From assembly GCA_002311745.1 (NCBI GenBank), contig DBZL01000077.1:1-61484 (forward strand): a stretch of DNA of 61,484 nt, written 5' to 3'. Below, piece after piece: positions 7,444 to 15,437 of the stretch (position 1 is its first letter; each line of letters opens with the position of its first letter). The stretch comes from Phycisphaerales bacterium UBA1161. GTDB taxonomy: Bacteria > Planctomycetota > Phycisphaerae > Tepidisphaerales > Tepidisphaeraceae. The notes under the pieces were generated by a model that made no database searches, was not told where the DNA came from, and saw only the letters and a list, made by a program, of their open reading frames with translations. A program made the position numbers and the translations under genes.

Positions 7444-8580
7444 TCACCCATTGTGTCGCGGCATGTTGAGCTCCCGGAAGGCGAGGTAGAGATCATAGGA
7501 GGCGAACTTGATGGACTGCTCGGCGCTGCTCGTGTTCCCAGCCGGATCCATGCCGATCTGGACCCCGCCCGAGCACTTGCCGCAGTAAGGAATTCCTATT
7601 TTCCACAGCGCGAGGTGAGGGACCGTGAGTTCCATACGACGCGTCGCAGGCAACCCGCAAACGCAGCAAAGCTGCGGGTCTGGCCAGACCCAGGCCGACG
7701 GGGACTTGAGCCCCTTCAGCGGAACGCAGAAAACAGGTACCCGGGAGGTGACCCCGGCCTTAACAGTGACTAGCTCCCGGCCGACCACTTGGTAGTACTT
7801 GTCGCACTTCACACAGCGAGGATAACCGGAAAGCACATTCAGAAAACTGAGCTTCTCTTTGCACACGGGGCAATTTGCGGTGCGCGCCGAGACGGCGAAG
7901 TAAGCGATCAGGAGTCCGCCCACAAGCGGGATACAGCCGACCCAGCTGCCCTCTTCAAACAGCCACCCCGCTCCCCAGGCGATGAGCACCAGCGAAAGCA
8001 AAGCGGCTCCAACGACCAATGGCCAAGGTTTGCCAAAGGTACTCCTTGGGGTGGTGTCCGCTCCGCCGGCTGCGGTCGCGACGGCGCCCGTAATGGAATT
8101 GGACTTCTTCGAAACCGGCGGTTGCTCGGCGCCGTTCTGCTGGAGCGAAACCACGCGAATCTCACCGCCGACCGGCACATCCGGCGATCCATACCAGAAA
8201 GCCTTCTGCGTGCGTGTCATGTCTTCATCCATCTTCAGCGGGGGGCCAGCATCGATGAATCGCTGGTAAGTCGGCGGCACCTGTGTCTCCGAAGATTGAT
8301 GACGAATGCTCATGATGATGTCCCTGAACACCCAAATATCGTTGTCATAGTGGCGAAAATAATCTCGACCAACGAGCATCCGCCGCACCGACTCGAGTGA
8401 TTCCGCTGCCGCCGTCAAATTTCCCGCCTTCGCTTGCGCCCCAGCGGTGTTGACGAGCACCGTTAATCTCTTCCCCTCCTCGCCGCCAATGCCATTCGCC
8501 AGGATTTCGCAATCGCTGCTCCAAGGATTGTCCTCGTTCATGTGATCCCCTTCGGCATCTTTCGCCTTTGTCTCCGCCAC
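7444..8580 (-). CDS. hypothetical membrane protein with zinc-ribbon motifs
   Basis: Not recognised as a known family. The 378-residue product has a soluble N-terminal half with a short TPR-like helix pair (residues 35-75), then a proline/serine linker, two adjacent transmembrane segments at about 195-235, and a C-terminal part with cysteine pairs: CPVCKEK...CVKCDKYYQ, CCVC and CGKCSGG, spaced as in zinc ribbons. A cytosolic or periplasmic metal-binding tail is likely. Two starts are plausible: GTG at 8580 preceded by GGGAG, or ATG at 8541 preceded by AAGGGG five bases away. It is isolated, with small membrane-protein genes upstream. Confidence 0.6.
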   Translation of the reverse strand: MAETKAKDAEGDHMNEDNPWSSDCEILANGIGGEEGKRLTVLVNTAGAQAKAGNLTAAAESLESVRRMLVGRDYFRHYDNDIWVFRDIIMSIRHQSSETQVPPTYQRFIDAGPPLKMDEDMTRTQKAFWYGSPDVPVGGEIRVVSLQQNGAEQPPVSKKSNSITGAVATAAGGADTTPRSTFGKPWPLVVGAALLSLVLIAWGAGWLFEEGSWVGCIPLVGGLLIAYFAVSARTANCPVCKEKLSFLNVLSGYPRCVKCDKYYQVVGRELVTVKAGVTSRVPVFCVPLKGLKSPSAWVWPDPQLCCVCGLPATRRMELTVPHLALWKIGIPYCGKCSGGVQIGMDPAGNTSSAEQSIKFASYDLYLAFRELNMPRHNG

Positions 8581-8730
8581 GCGCTCCCTTCCTCATTTGG
8601 ATGTGGTTCTACAAGCAATGCCCGCAATTGAAGCCATTATATATACTGATGAGGGGAACACCTGCTTACTTGACGCGTATCACAAAAGCACGGCTCTGCT
8701 CCTTCCGGCTCACCTGTTGAACCCGACCGC

Positions 8731-9045
8731 TCAGAGCCCCCCGTAGAACTTGCCGAACGCGCGAGCGAGCATTGCCGCCATGAGCAGCACGCCCAGGCCG
8801 AAAACGACGACGTGCCTCGTCTGGCGCAGCTCGAAGCGCCCGACGCGGCACACAAGAACGTAGCCGACGGCGAGGTTGAAGAGCCCCCAGAGCACGTTCA
8901 CCGTCGAAGACGAGAGCCCTTGCCCAGGCGGCGAAGCGAAGGGGCTCTGGAAGGGACGGCCCGAGATCCCGTTCACGAAGTGCGGGACGGCGTTCGCGAG
9001 GAATGCGCCCCCGAAGAAGTACGCCACGTAGTGGTACCAGCGCAT
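8731..9045 (-). CDS. small conserved membrane protein
   Basis: A 104-residue protein that begins MRWYHYVAYFFGGAFLANA and has three predicted transmembrane segments (about 5-22, 47-68, 76-98). The pattern of an N-terminal HFVNG motif followed by a glycine-rich loop and two helices recurs in many bacterial small membrane proteins of unknown function. Start ATG at 9045 is the only in-frame ATG near the conserved N terminus. It is divergent from the 96-residue membrane protein; their possible starts overlap if the latter used ATG 9044, which argues for the inner start of that gene. Role unknown. Confidence 0.65.
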   Translation of the reverse strand: MRWYHYVAYFFGGAFLANAVPHFVNGISGRPFQSPFASPPGQGLSSSTVNVLWGLFNLAVGYVLVCRVGRFELRQTRHVVVFGLGVLLMAAMLARAFGKFYGGL

Positions 9046-9091
9046 GATGTCCCCTTATCCGTTTGCCGTCCAAAATGGTTATACTCCGTCC

Positions 9092-9382
9092 ATGCCTTGC
9101 CTCATCCCCATTCTCGCGATCTTCTTTCCCCGTGTCGTGATGGCGGTCATTGCCATCTTCACCAACTGGTTTAGTCTCGCCTTCAACACGATTCTCTGGC
9201 CCGTCCTCGGCTTCCTCTTCATGCCATACACCACGCTGGCCTACATGGCGGCGATGCTGAAGAACCATCACACCGTCAACGGTGGATGGCTCGTCCTGGT
9301 CGTCGTTGCGGCCCTGGTCGATCTCGGCGGCCAAGGTGGTTCGGCGCGCCGAAGACGCAGGCGTAGACCCTTGGTTCCCTGA
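9092..9382 (+). CDS. small conserved membrane protein
   Basis: A 96-residue protein, MPCLIPILAIFFPRVVMAVI at the N terminus, with two or three transmembrane segments and an arginine-rich tail (SARRRRRRRPL). Similar short proteins with a conserved FPRV and WPVLGFLFMPYTTLAY are widespread and uncharacterised. An earlier ATG exists at 9044, but TATACT at 9080-9085 ends 6 bases before the ATG at 9092, which supports a leaderless start there and also separates the gene from the divergent neighbour. Function unknown. Confidence 0.65.
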   Translation: MPCLIPILAIFFPRVVMAVIAIFTNWFSLAFNTILWPVLGFLFMPYTTLAYMAAMLKNHHTVNGGWLVLVVVAALVDLGGQGGSARRRRRRRPLVP

Positions 9383-9951
9383 CGCCGTGTTGCTCAAATC
9401 CCAAAGTTCCCGGCCTCCCGGCGACACCATTCTTATCAAAACGTACCGTAAACTGTACCGTACCGATCGCAAAACATGCCGGCGGAATCCCCAATCCAAA
9501 ACCCCATCGGCGTCCATCTGATACCCATCCGTAGCGAAGTCTAAGGCCCAGACAAGGCCCCTCTTCCTGATTTTTCGGCCCCTCAAGCCGATTTAAGAAG
9601 GCCGATGCGCGGGCCAACCGTGCGACCCTTGAACTCTTGAACTCTTGAACCGATTAAACCGACGGAGCCCAAAACCAGGATCCCTATGGTGGTTACGGAG
9701 GTGAAGGTTTTGCACGCCCGCCAAGCCCCAAGCTCACTCCGCGGCGAGCCTTACGCGAAAAATCGCGGGGGACCAGCCCAATTCCAGTTCGTTCCGAGCG
9801 CCCGGCCATAACGTCGTTATTTCAATAAGCCCATTTTTCTCGCGGCAACTGGCGGGAGCATAGAGACTTATCGCAACTGCGGTAACTGCGCATGGCAAAA
9901 TGGAGAACTCTCGGCCGCGGTGTCCGAGCGTCCGTGACTCCGTGGTTATCT
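9383..9951. other. 569-base convergent gap without a recognised gene
   Basis: No credible coding region was found: open frames here lack family features and start signals. Visible content is a small tandem repeat of TTGAACTC near 9627-9652 and a 40-base copy of a dispersed repeat (9791-9830). No tRNA-like cloverleaf was recognised. Confidence 0.5.
9791..9830 (+). repeat. dispersed repeat, copy 1 (GTTCCGAGCGCCCGG...TCGTTATTTCAA)
   Basis: GTTCCGAGCGCCCGG followed by a gap and GTCGTTATTTCAATAAGC. The same string, with a few substitutions and a 4-5 base insertion, occurs at 34244-34287 in the same orientation, just beyond the insertion sequence. Both copies are non-coding. Confidence 0.6.
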
Positions 9952-10698
9952 CTAACGGCTGGCGGCCAGGCGATCGCTGGCTTCGGCGAGCAGTTGCGTC
10001 ACGGCGGCGCGGATTTCGGCCATCCGCAAATACCGGCCGGGGCATTGCGTGACCTTGGTCTCGCCGTGGCCCAGGACGTGCGAGGCGGGAATGTGATACG
10101 TCCGCATCAGATACACCACCAGGCGGATCACGGCGCGGCGCTGGGCTTCGGTGGGATGTGTCTTGTTGAAATTGCCGACCAGGCAAATGCCGATGCCGTT
10201 GGTGTTGTAGCGGTTGTCCAGGGCGTTGTCGTGCGCACCCCACTTTTGCTTGGTCCATCGCCCTCCGACTTCGATCTGTCCGTCGCCGCTTTGGGTGCCG
10301 TTGCCGATCACAAAATGGTAGCCAAGTTCATCGAAGCCGCGGTCGCGGTGCCATTTGTCGATGACGGCGGCCGAGCCGTAATCGCTGTCGCTGTGGTGGA
10401 TGATGATCCACATCCAGTGATTGGGCTTGGCCTGGGGGATCCAGGCGATTGGCACGCCACCAGCCGCTGCGGGAGCAGCGGGCGGCGCGGCTTGCGGGCG
10501 GGCTGACGGCGGCATGATGGCGTGGGGAATGATCGGCGGGCCGGACGCATGAACCCACGCGGTTGACGGCGATTCGATCTGCGGAGCGCCCAGCCGCAGG
10601 GGCGGCAATTGACCCTCAGGTGTATTGTTCTGACATCCAGCCAGCAAGGCGGCCAGGATTGCCGCCGCCGCGGCCGCCCAGAGATTTCGATGGGACAT
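9952..10698 (-). CDS. N-acetylmuramoyl-L-alanine amidase lipoprotein (Amidase_2)
   Basis: A 248-residue lipoprotein: N-terminal hydrophobic segment ending in the lipobox LLAGC (cysteine near residue 22), a proline/alanine-rich linker to about residue 85, then a type 2 amidase (PGRP) domain. Zinc ligands are suggested by IIHHSD, YHFVIGNG and the late HGE...CPGRY. Such enzymes cut the amide bond between N-acetylmuramic acid and the stem peptide, in peptidoglycan turnover or recycling. The gene follows a paralogue with only 3 bases between them, so the pair is an operon produced by tandem duplication. Lipid anchoring would hold it at a membrane facing the wall. Confidence 0.88.
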   Translation of the reverse strand: MSHRNLWAAAAAAILAALLAGCQNNTPEGQLPPLRLGAPQIESPSTAWVHASGPPIIPHAIMPPSARPQAAPPAAPAAAGGVPIAWIPQAKPNHWMWIIIHHSDSDYGSAAVIDKWHRDRGFDELGYHFVIGNGTQSGDGQIEVGGRWTKQKWGAHDNALDNRYNTNGIGICLVGNFNKTHPTEAQRRAVIRLVVYLMRTYHIPASHVLGHGETKVTQCPGRYLRMAEIRAAVTQLLAEASDRLAASR

Positions 10699-10701
10699 CG
10701 C

Positions 10702-11472
10702 TCAATCGCCTCGGTTCATGATGGCCATCCGCTTGGGGTCGCCGTCCAGCAGTGCCTCGGCCAAGCGGCGGACCTGGGCCACATCCATGTAGCGCCCGGG
10801 GCAATCCGTCGGCTTGGCATCGCCGTGACCCAGCACGCGGTCCGAGGGAATGTGGTAGCTCGCCATCAGGTACGCCACCAGTCGGGCCAGCGATTTCATC
10901 TGGGCCGGCGTCGGCTGGTCCACGTCGAAATTGCCGACCAGGCAGATGCCGATGCCATAATCGTTAAACCGGTTATCGGCAGTCTTGGTGTGCGCCCCCC
11001 ACTTTTGTTTGATCCAGCGGGGCCCGACTTCCACCTGCCCATCGCCGCTGTCCGTGCCGTTGCCGATGACAAAATGGTACCCCAGCTCGTCAAAGCCGCG
11101 CTCGCGGTGCCATTTGTCGATGATCCGGGCGTTGCCGTAGTTCGTGGCGGTGTGATGGATAACGATCCAGTGCCAAGCCCGCGGGGCGGCCTGGGCAACC
11201 CAATCATCCGGGACGGCCAAATCCCCGGCCTGCGAGGCGGCCTCCACCGGCGGGGGCGGATCGGCCGGCGATGGCGGGCCTGCCGGCGCCAGGGCCGACG
11301 GCTGGGGTGCGGCGGGCTTGGCGGCGGACGCCATCTCTGCGGCGATGGGCGGCGCCTGGGCCATCACCTGCGGACCATCAAAGGTCAATTCAGGCAGAGT
11401 CCCGGTTCGATTGATCTGCTGGCATCCCCACAGGGCCCCGAGGATCAGCAAAACGCCGGCGAATCGAGCCAT
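10702..11472 (-). CDS. N-acetylmuramoyl-L-alanine amidase lipoprotein, paralogue
   Basis: A 256-residue paralogue of the downstream amidase. Signal segment and lipobox (LGALWGC) are followed by a long alanine/proline linker and the same amidase core: WIVIHHTATNYG, FDELGYHFVIGNGTDSGDG, KQKWGAHTKTADNRFN, GHGDAKPTDCPGRY. The catalytic domains are roughly two-thirds identical by eye, while the linkers differ, which suggests an old duplication with conserved chemistry and diverged tethering. It is first in the two-gene operon. The ATG at 11472 begins a typical signal peptide (MARFAGVLLILGALWG). Confidence 0.88.
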   Translation of the reverse strand: MARFAGVLLILGALWGCQQINRTGTLPELTFDGPQVMAQAPPIAAEMASAAKPAAPQPSALAPAGPPSPADPPPPVEAASQAGDLAVPDDWVAQAAPRAWHWIVIHHTATNYGNARIIDKWHRERGFDELGYHFVIGNGTDSGDGQVEVGPRWIKQKWGAHTKTADNRFNDYGIGICLVGNFDVDQPTPAQMKSLARLVAYLMASYHIPSDRVLGHGDAKPTDCPGRYMDVAQVRRLAEALLDGDPKRMAIMNRGD

Positions 11473-11599
11473 CCCTGGCCTCCAAAAACGGCAGGCAGTC
11501 CCTCCCCAGCCGCATCCCTACGGCTGGGCGATACTTATGTAACCGCCCGCGAAGAGAAATTCCAGCGCCGCGGACGTCAAACCACAATTTATTGGGTTC

Positions 11600-11980
11600 C
11601 TACTGGATGTAAATCCATTTGGTGCCGTCTGGACTGAGGTACCAGCCGCGGCCGGAGGTCGTGTCGCTGCGGACGGCAATGACGGACTTGCTGTCGGGCA
11701 GGGTATCAACCTCCAGGTCGAAGTCCCCAGCTCCGATTTGGCTGTCATCCGCGATCCGGCCCCATTTTCCGGAATTCAGGACGGACACTGCGCCCGTGGT
11801 AACATCCATGCGGAACACCTGGAAAGTGCCCGTCATCGGGGCCACGCGGAAGAGGTACTTGTCCCTGGCCGGCAGATACATCCTCGCCGCCCGGGCCGAC
11901 GGACCTTGCCAACGCATGGCCGCCACCGCACACGCCGCGCCGATCAGCGCCGATCCGATCCACTGCATTGAACGATTCAT
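11600..11980 (-). CDS. hypothetical exported or membrane-anchored protein
   Basis: No family recognised. The 126-residue product has an N-terminal hydrophobic segment (residues 5-24) that could be a signal or anchor, and a beta-rich remainder with repeated short strands such as FRVAPMTGTFQVFRMD and GWYLSPDGTKWIYIQ, reminiscent of secreted beta-propeller blades or carbohydrate-associated fragments. The long open frame extends to 12232, but GGGAGGTG sits 5 bases before the ATG at 11980, one of the strongest ribosome sites in the window, so that start is confident. Confidence 0.65.
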   Translation of the reverse strand: MNRSMQWIGSALIGAACAVAAMRWQGPSARAARMYLPARDKYLFRVAPMTGTFQVFRMDVTTGAVSVLNSGKWGRIADDSQIGAGDFDLEVDTLPDSKSVIAVRSDTTSGRGWYLSPDGTKWIYIQ

Positions 11981-12082
11981 CGAACACCTCCCGTAAAGAA
12001 ATGCGGAATTTGTCCCCACCGCGTTGAAGCATAACAGGCACCCCGGCCAGCGGCTAACGGGCTTGGGCGCCGATGGCCGAGC

Positions 12083-12110
12083 TTGAAAACCCGGCGAGTT
12101 GGCGCATAAT
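12083..12110 (+). promoter_or_regulatory. sigma-70-type promoter giving a leaderless mRNA
   Basis: TTGAAA (12083-12088), 16-base spacer, CATAAT (12105-12110), then 7 bases to the ATG at 12118. With the usual -10 to start-site distance, transcription begins on the A of the start codon. No Shine-Dalgarno sequence is present. Confidence 0.55.
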
Positions 12111-12117
12111 CCGCGCG

Positions 12118-12795
12118 ATGAATCCTCCACGGGCGCGACGCGCCATGTTCCTTCTGCTGGCGATCGCGGCCGTAACGGTCTTGGGATGCGGCCGCCCCGG
12201 CCCCGAGCCCAAGGCTGAATCCGCCCCCCCACGCCCGGCGCCGCCCACCACCCGCGAACTGATGGAAGGCCCGCGCACGGACTTGGCCTTGAAGGTCGCT
12301 CCGCTCAACGTGCGCATCCCCGTGAGCTGGAAGCTGGAGGTTCTCGGCACGGTGGCGATGCTGGAAGGCCCGACGCCCAGCGGCGACCTGCAGATCACCG
12401 TCGCCCTGCTCCCGGGCATGAGCACCAAGCGGATCGACATGATGGTCACCGGCGCCAAAGCCGACAGCGTGCAGCATCCCCAGCACGTTCAGGTCAACGA
12501 TCTGCGCCAAGTCAATGGACTGACCGTGTTTGAAAAATTCGTCTTTGGCCATCCGCCCAGCCATGCCGCGACCGCGATCGCCGCGACCACCGCCGCGACC
12601 ACTGTCCCGAGCACCATCCCCGAGGCCGGACCCGTTTCGTGGACGCGACTGGTCTTTGTCTCCACCGAAGGCACGTATTTGCCGTGCAGCTTCGGAATCA
12701 CCGGCATAACGCCGCAGCAGTTCGCCCAGGACCGGGAGTTCATCCGATCGATTCTGGATACCGCCCGGCGTAACTCGGACCTCGATTCGCCGTAG
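12118..12795 (+). CDS. hypothetical lipoprotein
   Basis: A 225-residue protein with a lysine/arginine-rich start, a hydrophobic stretch and a lipobox ending LGCG (cysteine near residue 23), then a proline-rich linker and a globular domain of unknown function that contains LNVRIPVSWKLE and an FGITGI strand near the end. The body looks like the MOG1/PsbP-like type of small secreted domain, but this is a guess. The start at 12118 rather than an earlier ATG at 12073 is supported by a promoter whose -10 box ends 7 bases before it and by the signal peptide. It lies 9 bases upstream of gluQ. Confidence 0.65.
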   Translation: MNPPRARRAMFLLLAIAAVTVLGCGRPGPEPKAESAPPRPAPPTTRELMEGPRTDLALKVAPLNVRIPVSWKLEVLGTVAMLEGPTPSGDLQITVALLPGMSTKRIDMMVTGAKADSVQHPQHVQVNDLRQVNGLTVFEKFVFGHPPSHAATAIAATTAATTVPSTIPEAGPVSWTRLVFVSTEGTYLPCSFGITGITPQQFAQDREFIRSILDTARRNSDLDSP

Positions 12796-12804
12796 AATGG
12801 CACC

Positions 12805-13755
12805 ATGCCGACAACCCGCCTGGCTCCTTCCCCCACCGGCGCCCTGCACCTGGGAAACGCCCGAACCTTTCTGATCAACTGGCTACTGGCCCGGCAAAAC
12901 GGTTGGCGGATCATCCTGCGCATCGAGGACCTGGACGGCCCGCGGGTCAAACGCGGCGCCGACCAACTTCTGCTGCAGGATTTGCAATATCTCGGCCTGG
13001 ATTGGGATGCCGGTCCGATTTACCAGTCAACGCGACAGGCGCTGTACACGGCCGCCGTCGACCGCATTCTGAAGCAGCGCCTGGCTTATCCGTGCGTATG
13101 CAGCCGGCGCGAAGTGGAATTGGCGGCCAGCGCCCCGCACCCGGAGGATCACACCAGTATCTATCCCGGAACTTGCCGCGGAAAATTCGCGTCCCTGGAG
13201 CAGGCACGGGCACAGTCGGGGAAAAAGCCGGCGGTGCGCTTCGCGGCGCCGGATCGCCAGGTCGAATTCGAAGACGCCTTCTTGGGCTCCCAGCGCTTCA
13301 ACGTCGGTGCCGACCTGGGCGATTTCGTGATCGCCAAATCGGACGGCACCGCCGCGTATCAGCTCGCCGTGGTCGTGGACGATCTGGAGGGCGAGGTGGA
13401 CCAGGTGGTTCGCGGCGATGATCTGCTGGACTGTGCCCCCCGGCAAATCCTGCTGTACGAGGCCCTGGGCGCCGCTAGCCGCGTGCCGCATTACACCCAC
13501 GTTCCCCTGGTCGTCGGCCCGGATGGCAGACGCTTGGCCAAGCGTCACGGCGATACGCGCTTGGCCGCCTACCGCCAATACGGCGTGCCGCCGGACAGAG
13601 TCCTGGCCCTGCTGGCGCGGTGGTGCGGCATCGACGATGCGCCGCGCCTCGAACATCCGCGAGAGCTTCTGGATCGCTTCCGTCTTGATCGCATTGGCAA
13701 AAGCGCGATCGTTTTCACCGCCGGGGACGATCGGTTTCTTCGCGAGGCCGCATGA
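12805..13755 (+). CDS. gluQ: glutamyl-Q tRNA(Asp) synthetase
   Basis: A 316-residue truncated glutamyl-tRNA synthetase paralogue that attaches glutamate to the queuosine base of tRNA(Asp). It has the class I catalytic fold with an HLGN version of the HIGH motif (LAPSPTGALHLGNA), RIEDLDGPR, zinc-binding cysteines (YPCVCSRRE and YPGTC), VVDD and the KMSKS counterpart RLAKRHG, and lacks the anticodon-binding domain, as expected from its length. TAGAAT at 12793-12798 ends 6 bases before the ATG, again suggesting a leaderless start. The stop overlaps lpxK by 4 bases (ATGA). Confidence 0.93.
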   Translation: MPTTRLAPSPTGALHLGNARTFLINWLLARQNGWRIILRIEDLDGPRVKRGADQLLLQDLQYLGLDWDAGPIYQSTRQALYTAAVDRILKQRLAYPCVCSRREVELAASAPHPEDHTSIYPGTCRGKFASLEQARAQSGKKPAVRFAAPDRQVEFEDAFLGSQRFNVGADLGDFVIAKSDGTAAYQLAVVVDDLEGEVDQVVRGDDLLDCAPRQILLYEALGAASRVPHYTHVPLVVGPDGRRLAKRHGDTRLAAYRQYGVPPDRVLALLARWCGIDDAPRLEHPRELLDRFRLDRIGKSAIVFTAGDDRFLREAA

Positions 13756-14825
13756 TCCGACCCGGCGATCATCCCATGAACCGCGTGATGGACGGCTCGG
13801 ACCGCTCGGCCGTGGCGGCGGTGCTGCGCTGCGGCGCCGCGTGCGCTGAACCGTTCTACGCTCTGGCCGTGCGCCTGCGCAACGCCATGTTCGAATCGGG
13901 CGTCTTGGCCGCGCATCGGCTGGGGCGGGCGGTGGTGGGCGTCGGCAACCTGACCACGGGCGGCACCGGCAAAACGCCCATCGTCGCCTGGCTGGCGCAG
14001 CGCCTGGCCGCCGCGGCTATGCGCCCGGCCGTCCTTTTGCGAGGCTACAAATCCACGCCGGACGGCATCAGCGACGAAGCCGATGTTCTGCGCGGACTTC
14101 TGGGCCCGGACGTGCCGGTTCTGACCAATCCCGACCGCCTCGCCGCTGCCACCGTCGCTTTGCGCCAGGATCCGCGCATCACCGTGTTCATTCTGGATGA
14201 TGCGATGCAACATCGCCGCGCCGCCCGCGATTTCGAGCTGGTGCTGCTGCACGCCGGCCAGCCGTTCGGCTACGGGCATCTTCTGCCGCGCGGACTGCTC
14301 CGCGAGCCTATTGACAGTTTGAAACGGGCCGACGCCATCGTGATCACCCATGCCGACCAGGTCACTGAAGCCGATTTGACGCACATCGAGGGGATTGTCT
14401 GCCGCCACAACGCTTCCGCGCCGATCTTTCGCGCCAATCACGTGATCGATGCTTTCCGCGGCGCCGACGGCGAGCTGCATCCGCCGCAGTTTTTGCAAGG
14501 CAAGCCCCTGATGGCCTTTTGCGGGATCGCCTGTCCGCAGGATTTTCACGCCTCTTTGGGCAAGCTCGGCGGGCAAATCGCCGCCACCCAAGTCTTTGCC
14601 GATCATCACCACTACACCGGGGCTGATCTTGCCCAAATTCAGGCCCGCGCCGCAGCCGCCGGCGCGCAGATATTGGTCACCACCGAAAAGGACTGGGCAA
14701 AGGTCTCCAGATTGCCCGCGCCGGCACTGCCGATCAGTCGCGCCCAACTCTCCCTGCGATTTTGGCAAGACCATGAGCAGCGTTTGCTGGAATTGATCCG
14801 CAAATCGCTTTTGCGTGCGACATGA
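13752..14825 (+). CDS. lpxK: tetraacyldisaccharide 4'-kinase
   Basis: A 357-residue lipid A biosynthesis kinase that phosphorylates the 4' position of tetraacyldisaccharide 1-phosphate at the inner membrane. The Walker A loop GNLTTGGTGKTP is typical of LpxK, preceded by the hydrophobic N-terminal helix (PFYALAVRLRNAMFESG). Other family features are LLRGYKS, DDAMQHRR, LLPRGLLREP and the late DHHHYTGADL and TTEKDWAK. It implies an outer membrane with lipid A. It overlaps gluQ by 4 bases and the next gene by 4 bases. An inner ATG at codon 9 is an alternative start. Confidence 0.93.
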   Translation: MIRPGDHPMNRVMDGSDRSAVAAVLRCGAACAEPFYALAVRLRNAMFESGVLAAHRLGRAVVGVGNLTTGGTGKTPIVAWLAQRLAAAAMRPAVLLRGYKSTPDGISDEADVLRGLLGPDVPVLTNPDRLAAATVALRQDPRITVFILDDAMQHRRAARDFELVLLHAGQPFGYGHLLPRGLLREPIDSLKRADAIVITHADQVTEADLTHIEGIVCRHNASAPIFRANHVIDAFRGADGELHPPQFLQGKPLMAFCGIACPQDFHASLGKLGGQIAATQVFADHHHYTGADLAQIQARAAAAGAQILVTTEKDWAKVSRLPAPALPISRAQLSLRFWQDHEQRLLELIRKSLLRAT

Positions 14826-15379
14826 CCCCCTTCGTCTCCCGCGCCGGACAAAAGCTCGATCACGCCCTGACCGTCTTTGGCAGCGACGTGAAAGACAAAA
14901 TCTGCGCCGATCTGGGCTGCAGCACGGGTGGGTTTGTCGATTGCCTGCTGCAGCGCGGCGCAAAAAAGGTCTACGCCGTTGACACCGCTTACGGCGTGCT
15001 GGACTGGAAGCTGCGCAAGGACGGCCGCGTGATCGTCCTGGAGCGCACCAACGCGATGCACGCCCAGCTTCCCGAGCCGGTGCAGATCGTGACGATCGAC
15101 GTCGGCTGGACGCGTCAGCATAACATTCTGCCGTCGGCCCGGCGGATGCTGGCGGAAGACGGCGTGGTGGTGACGCTGATCAAGCCGCACTACGAGGCCG
15201 AGGCGCCGCAACTGCGCCGCGGCGTGCTGGCCCCGGAGGCGCTGGATGCGGTGCTTGCCTCCGTACGATCCGACGCCCAAAGCTGCGGATTTGCCTGGAT
15301 TTCCAGTGTCGTCAGCCCCATCAAAGGCCGCGGCGGAAACGTCGAAGTCTTGGCGCTGTTGCGGCCGGGCCAGCCATAA
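14822..15379 (+). CDS. TlyA/FtsJ-type rRNA methyltransferase lacking the S4 domain
   Basis: A 185-residue S-adenosylmethionine-dependent methyltransferase related to TlyA (2'-O-methyltransferase for 16S/23S rRNA) and haemolysin-like proteins. Visible are the start VSRAGQKLDHAL, the SAM loop DLGCSTGGFVDCLLQRGA, the YAVDTAYGVLDWKLR stretch and VTLIKPHYE, carrying the K of the K-D-K-E tetrad. Typical TlyA proteins are about 240-270 residues with an N-terminal S4 RNA-binding domain; here the S4 domain is absent and no fragment of it is found upstream, since lpxK occupies that DNA. Substrate is therefore uncertain. Confidence 0.85.
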   Translation: MTPFVSRAGQKLDHALTVFGSDVKDKICADLGCSTGGFVDCLLQRGAKKVYAVDTAYGVLDWKLRKDGRVIVLERTNAMHAQLPEPVQIVTIDVGWTRQHNILPSARRMLAEDGVVVTLIKPHYEAEAPQLRRGVLAPEALDAVLASVRSDAQSCGFAWISSVVSPIKGRGGNVEVLALLRPGQP

Positions 15380-15383
15380 ATTC

Positions 15384-15412
15384 TTGATGTCCCCAAGGGC
15401 CGGCCGTATAAA
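15384..15412 (+). promoter_or_regulatory. sigma-70-type promoter
   Basis: TTGATG (15384-15389), 17-base spacer, TATAAA (15407-15412). The predicted start near 15419 leaves a leader of about 19 bases carrying GAGGTGA just before the ATG at 15438. It is one of the best-matched promoters in the window and one of few with a clear Shine-Dalgarno leader. Confidence 0.6.
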
Positions 15413-15437
15413 ACCCCTGCACTTCTGCGAGGTGAAC

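Noticed and set aside
8666..9586. 306-aa minus-strand open frame
   Set aside because: It overlaps two small membrane-protein genes in other frames and has Arg/Gly-rich shadow composition.
9383..9951. tRNA or small RNA gene in the long convergent gap
   Set aside because: No cloverleaf, TTCGA loop or terminal CCA could be found; no strong terminator besides the repeat.
13569..14963. 464-aa minus-strand open frame opposite lpxK
   Set aside because: Opposes three recognised overlapping genes; no motifs.
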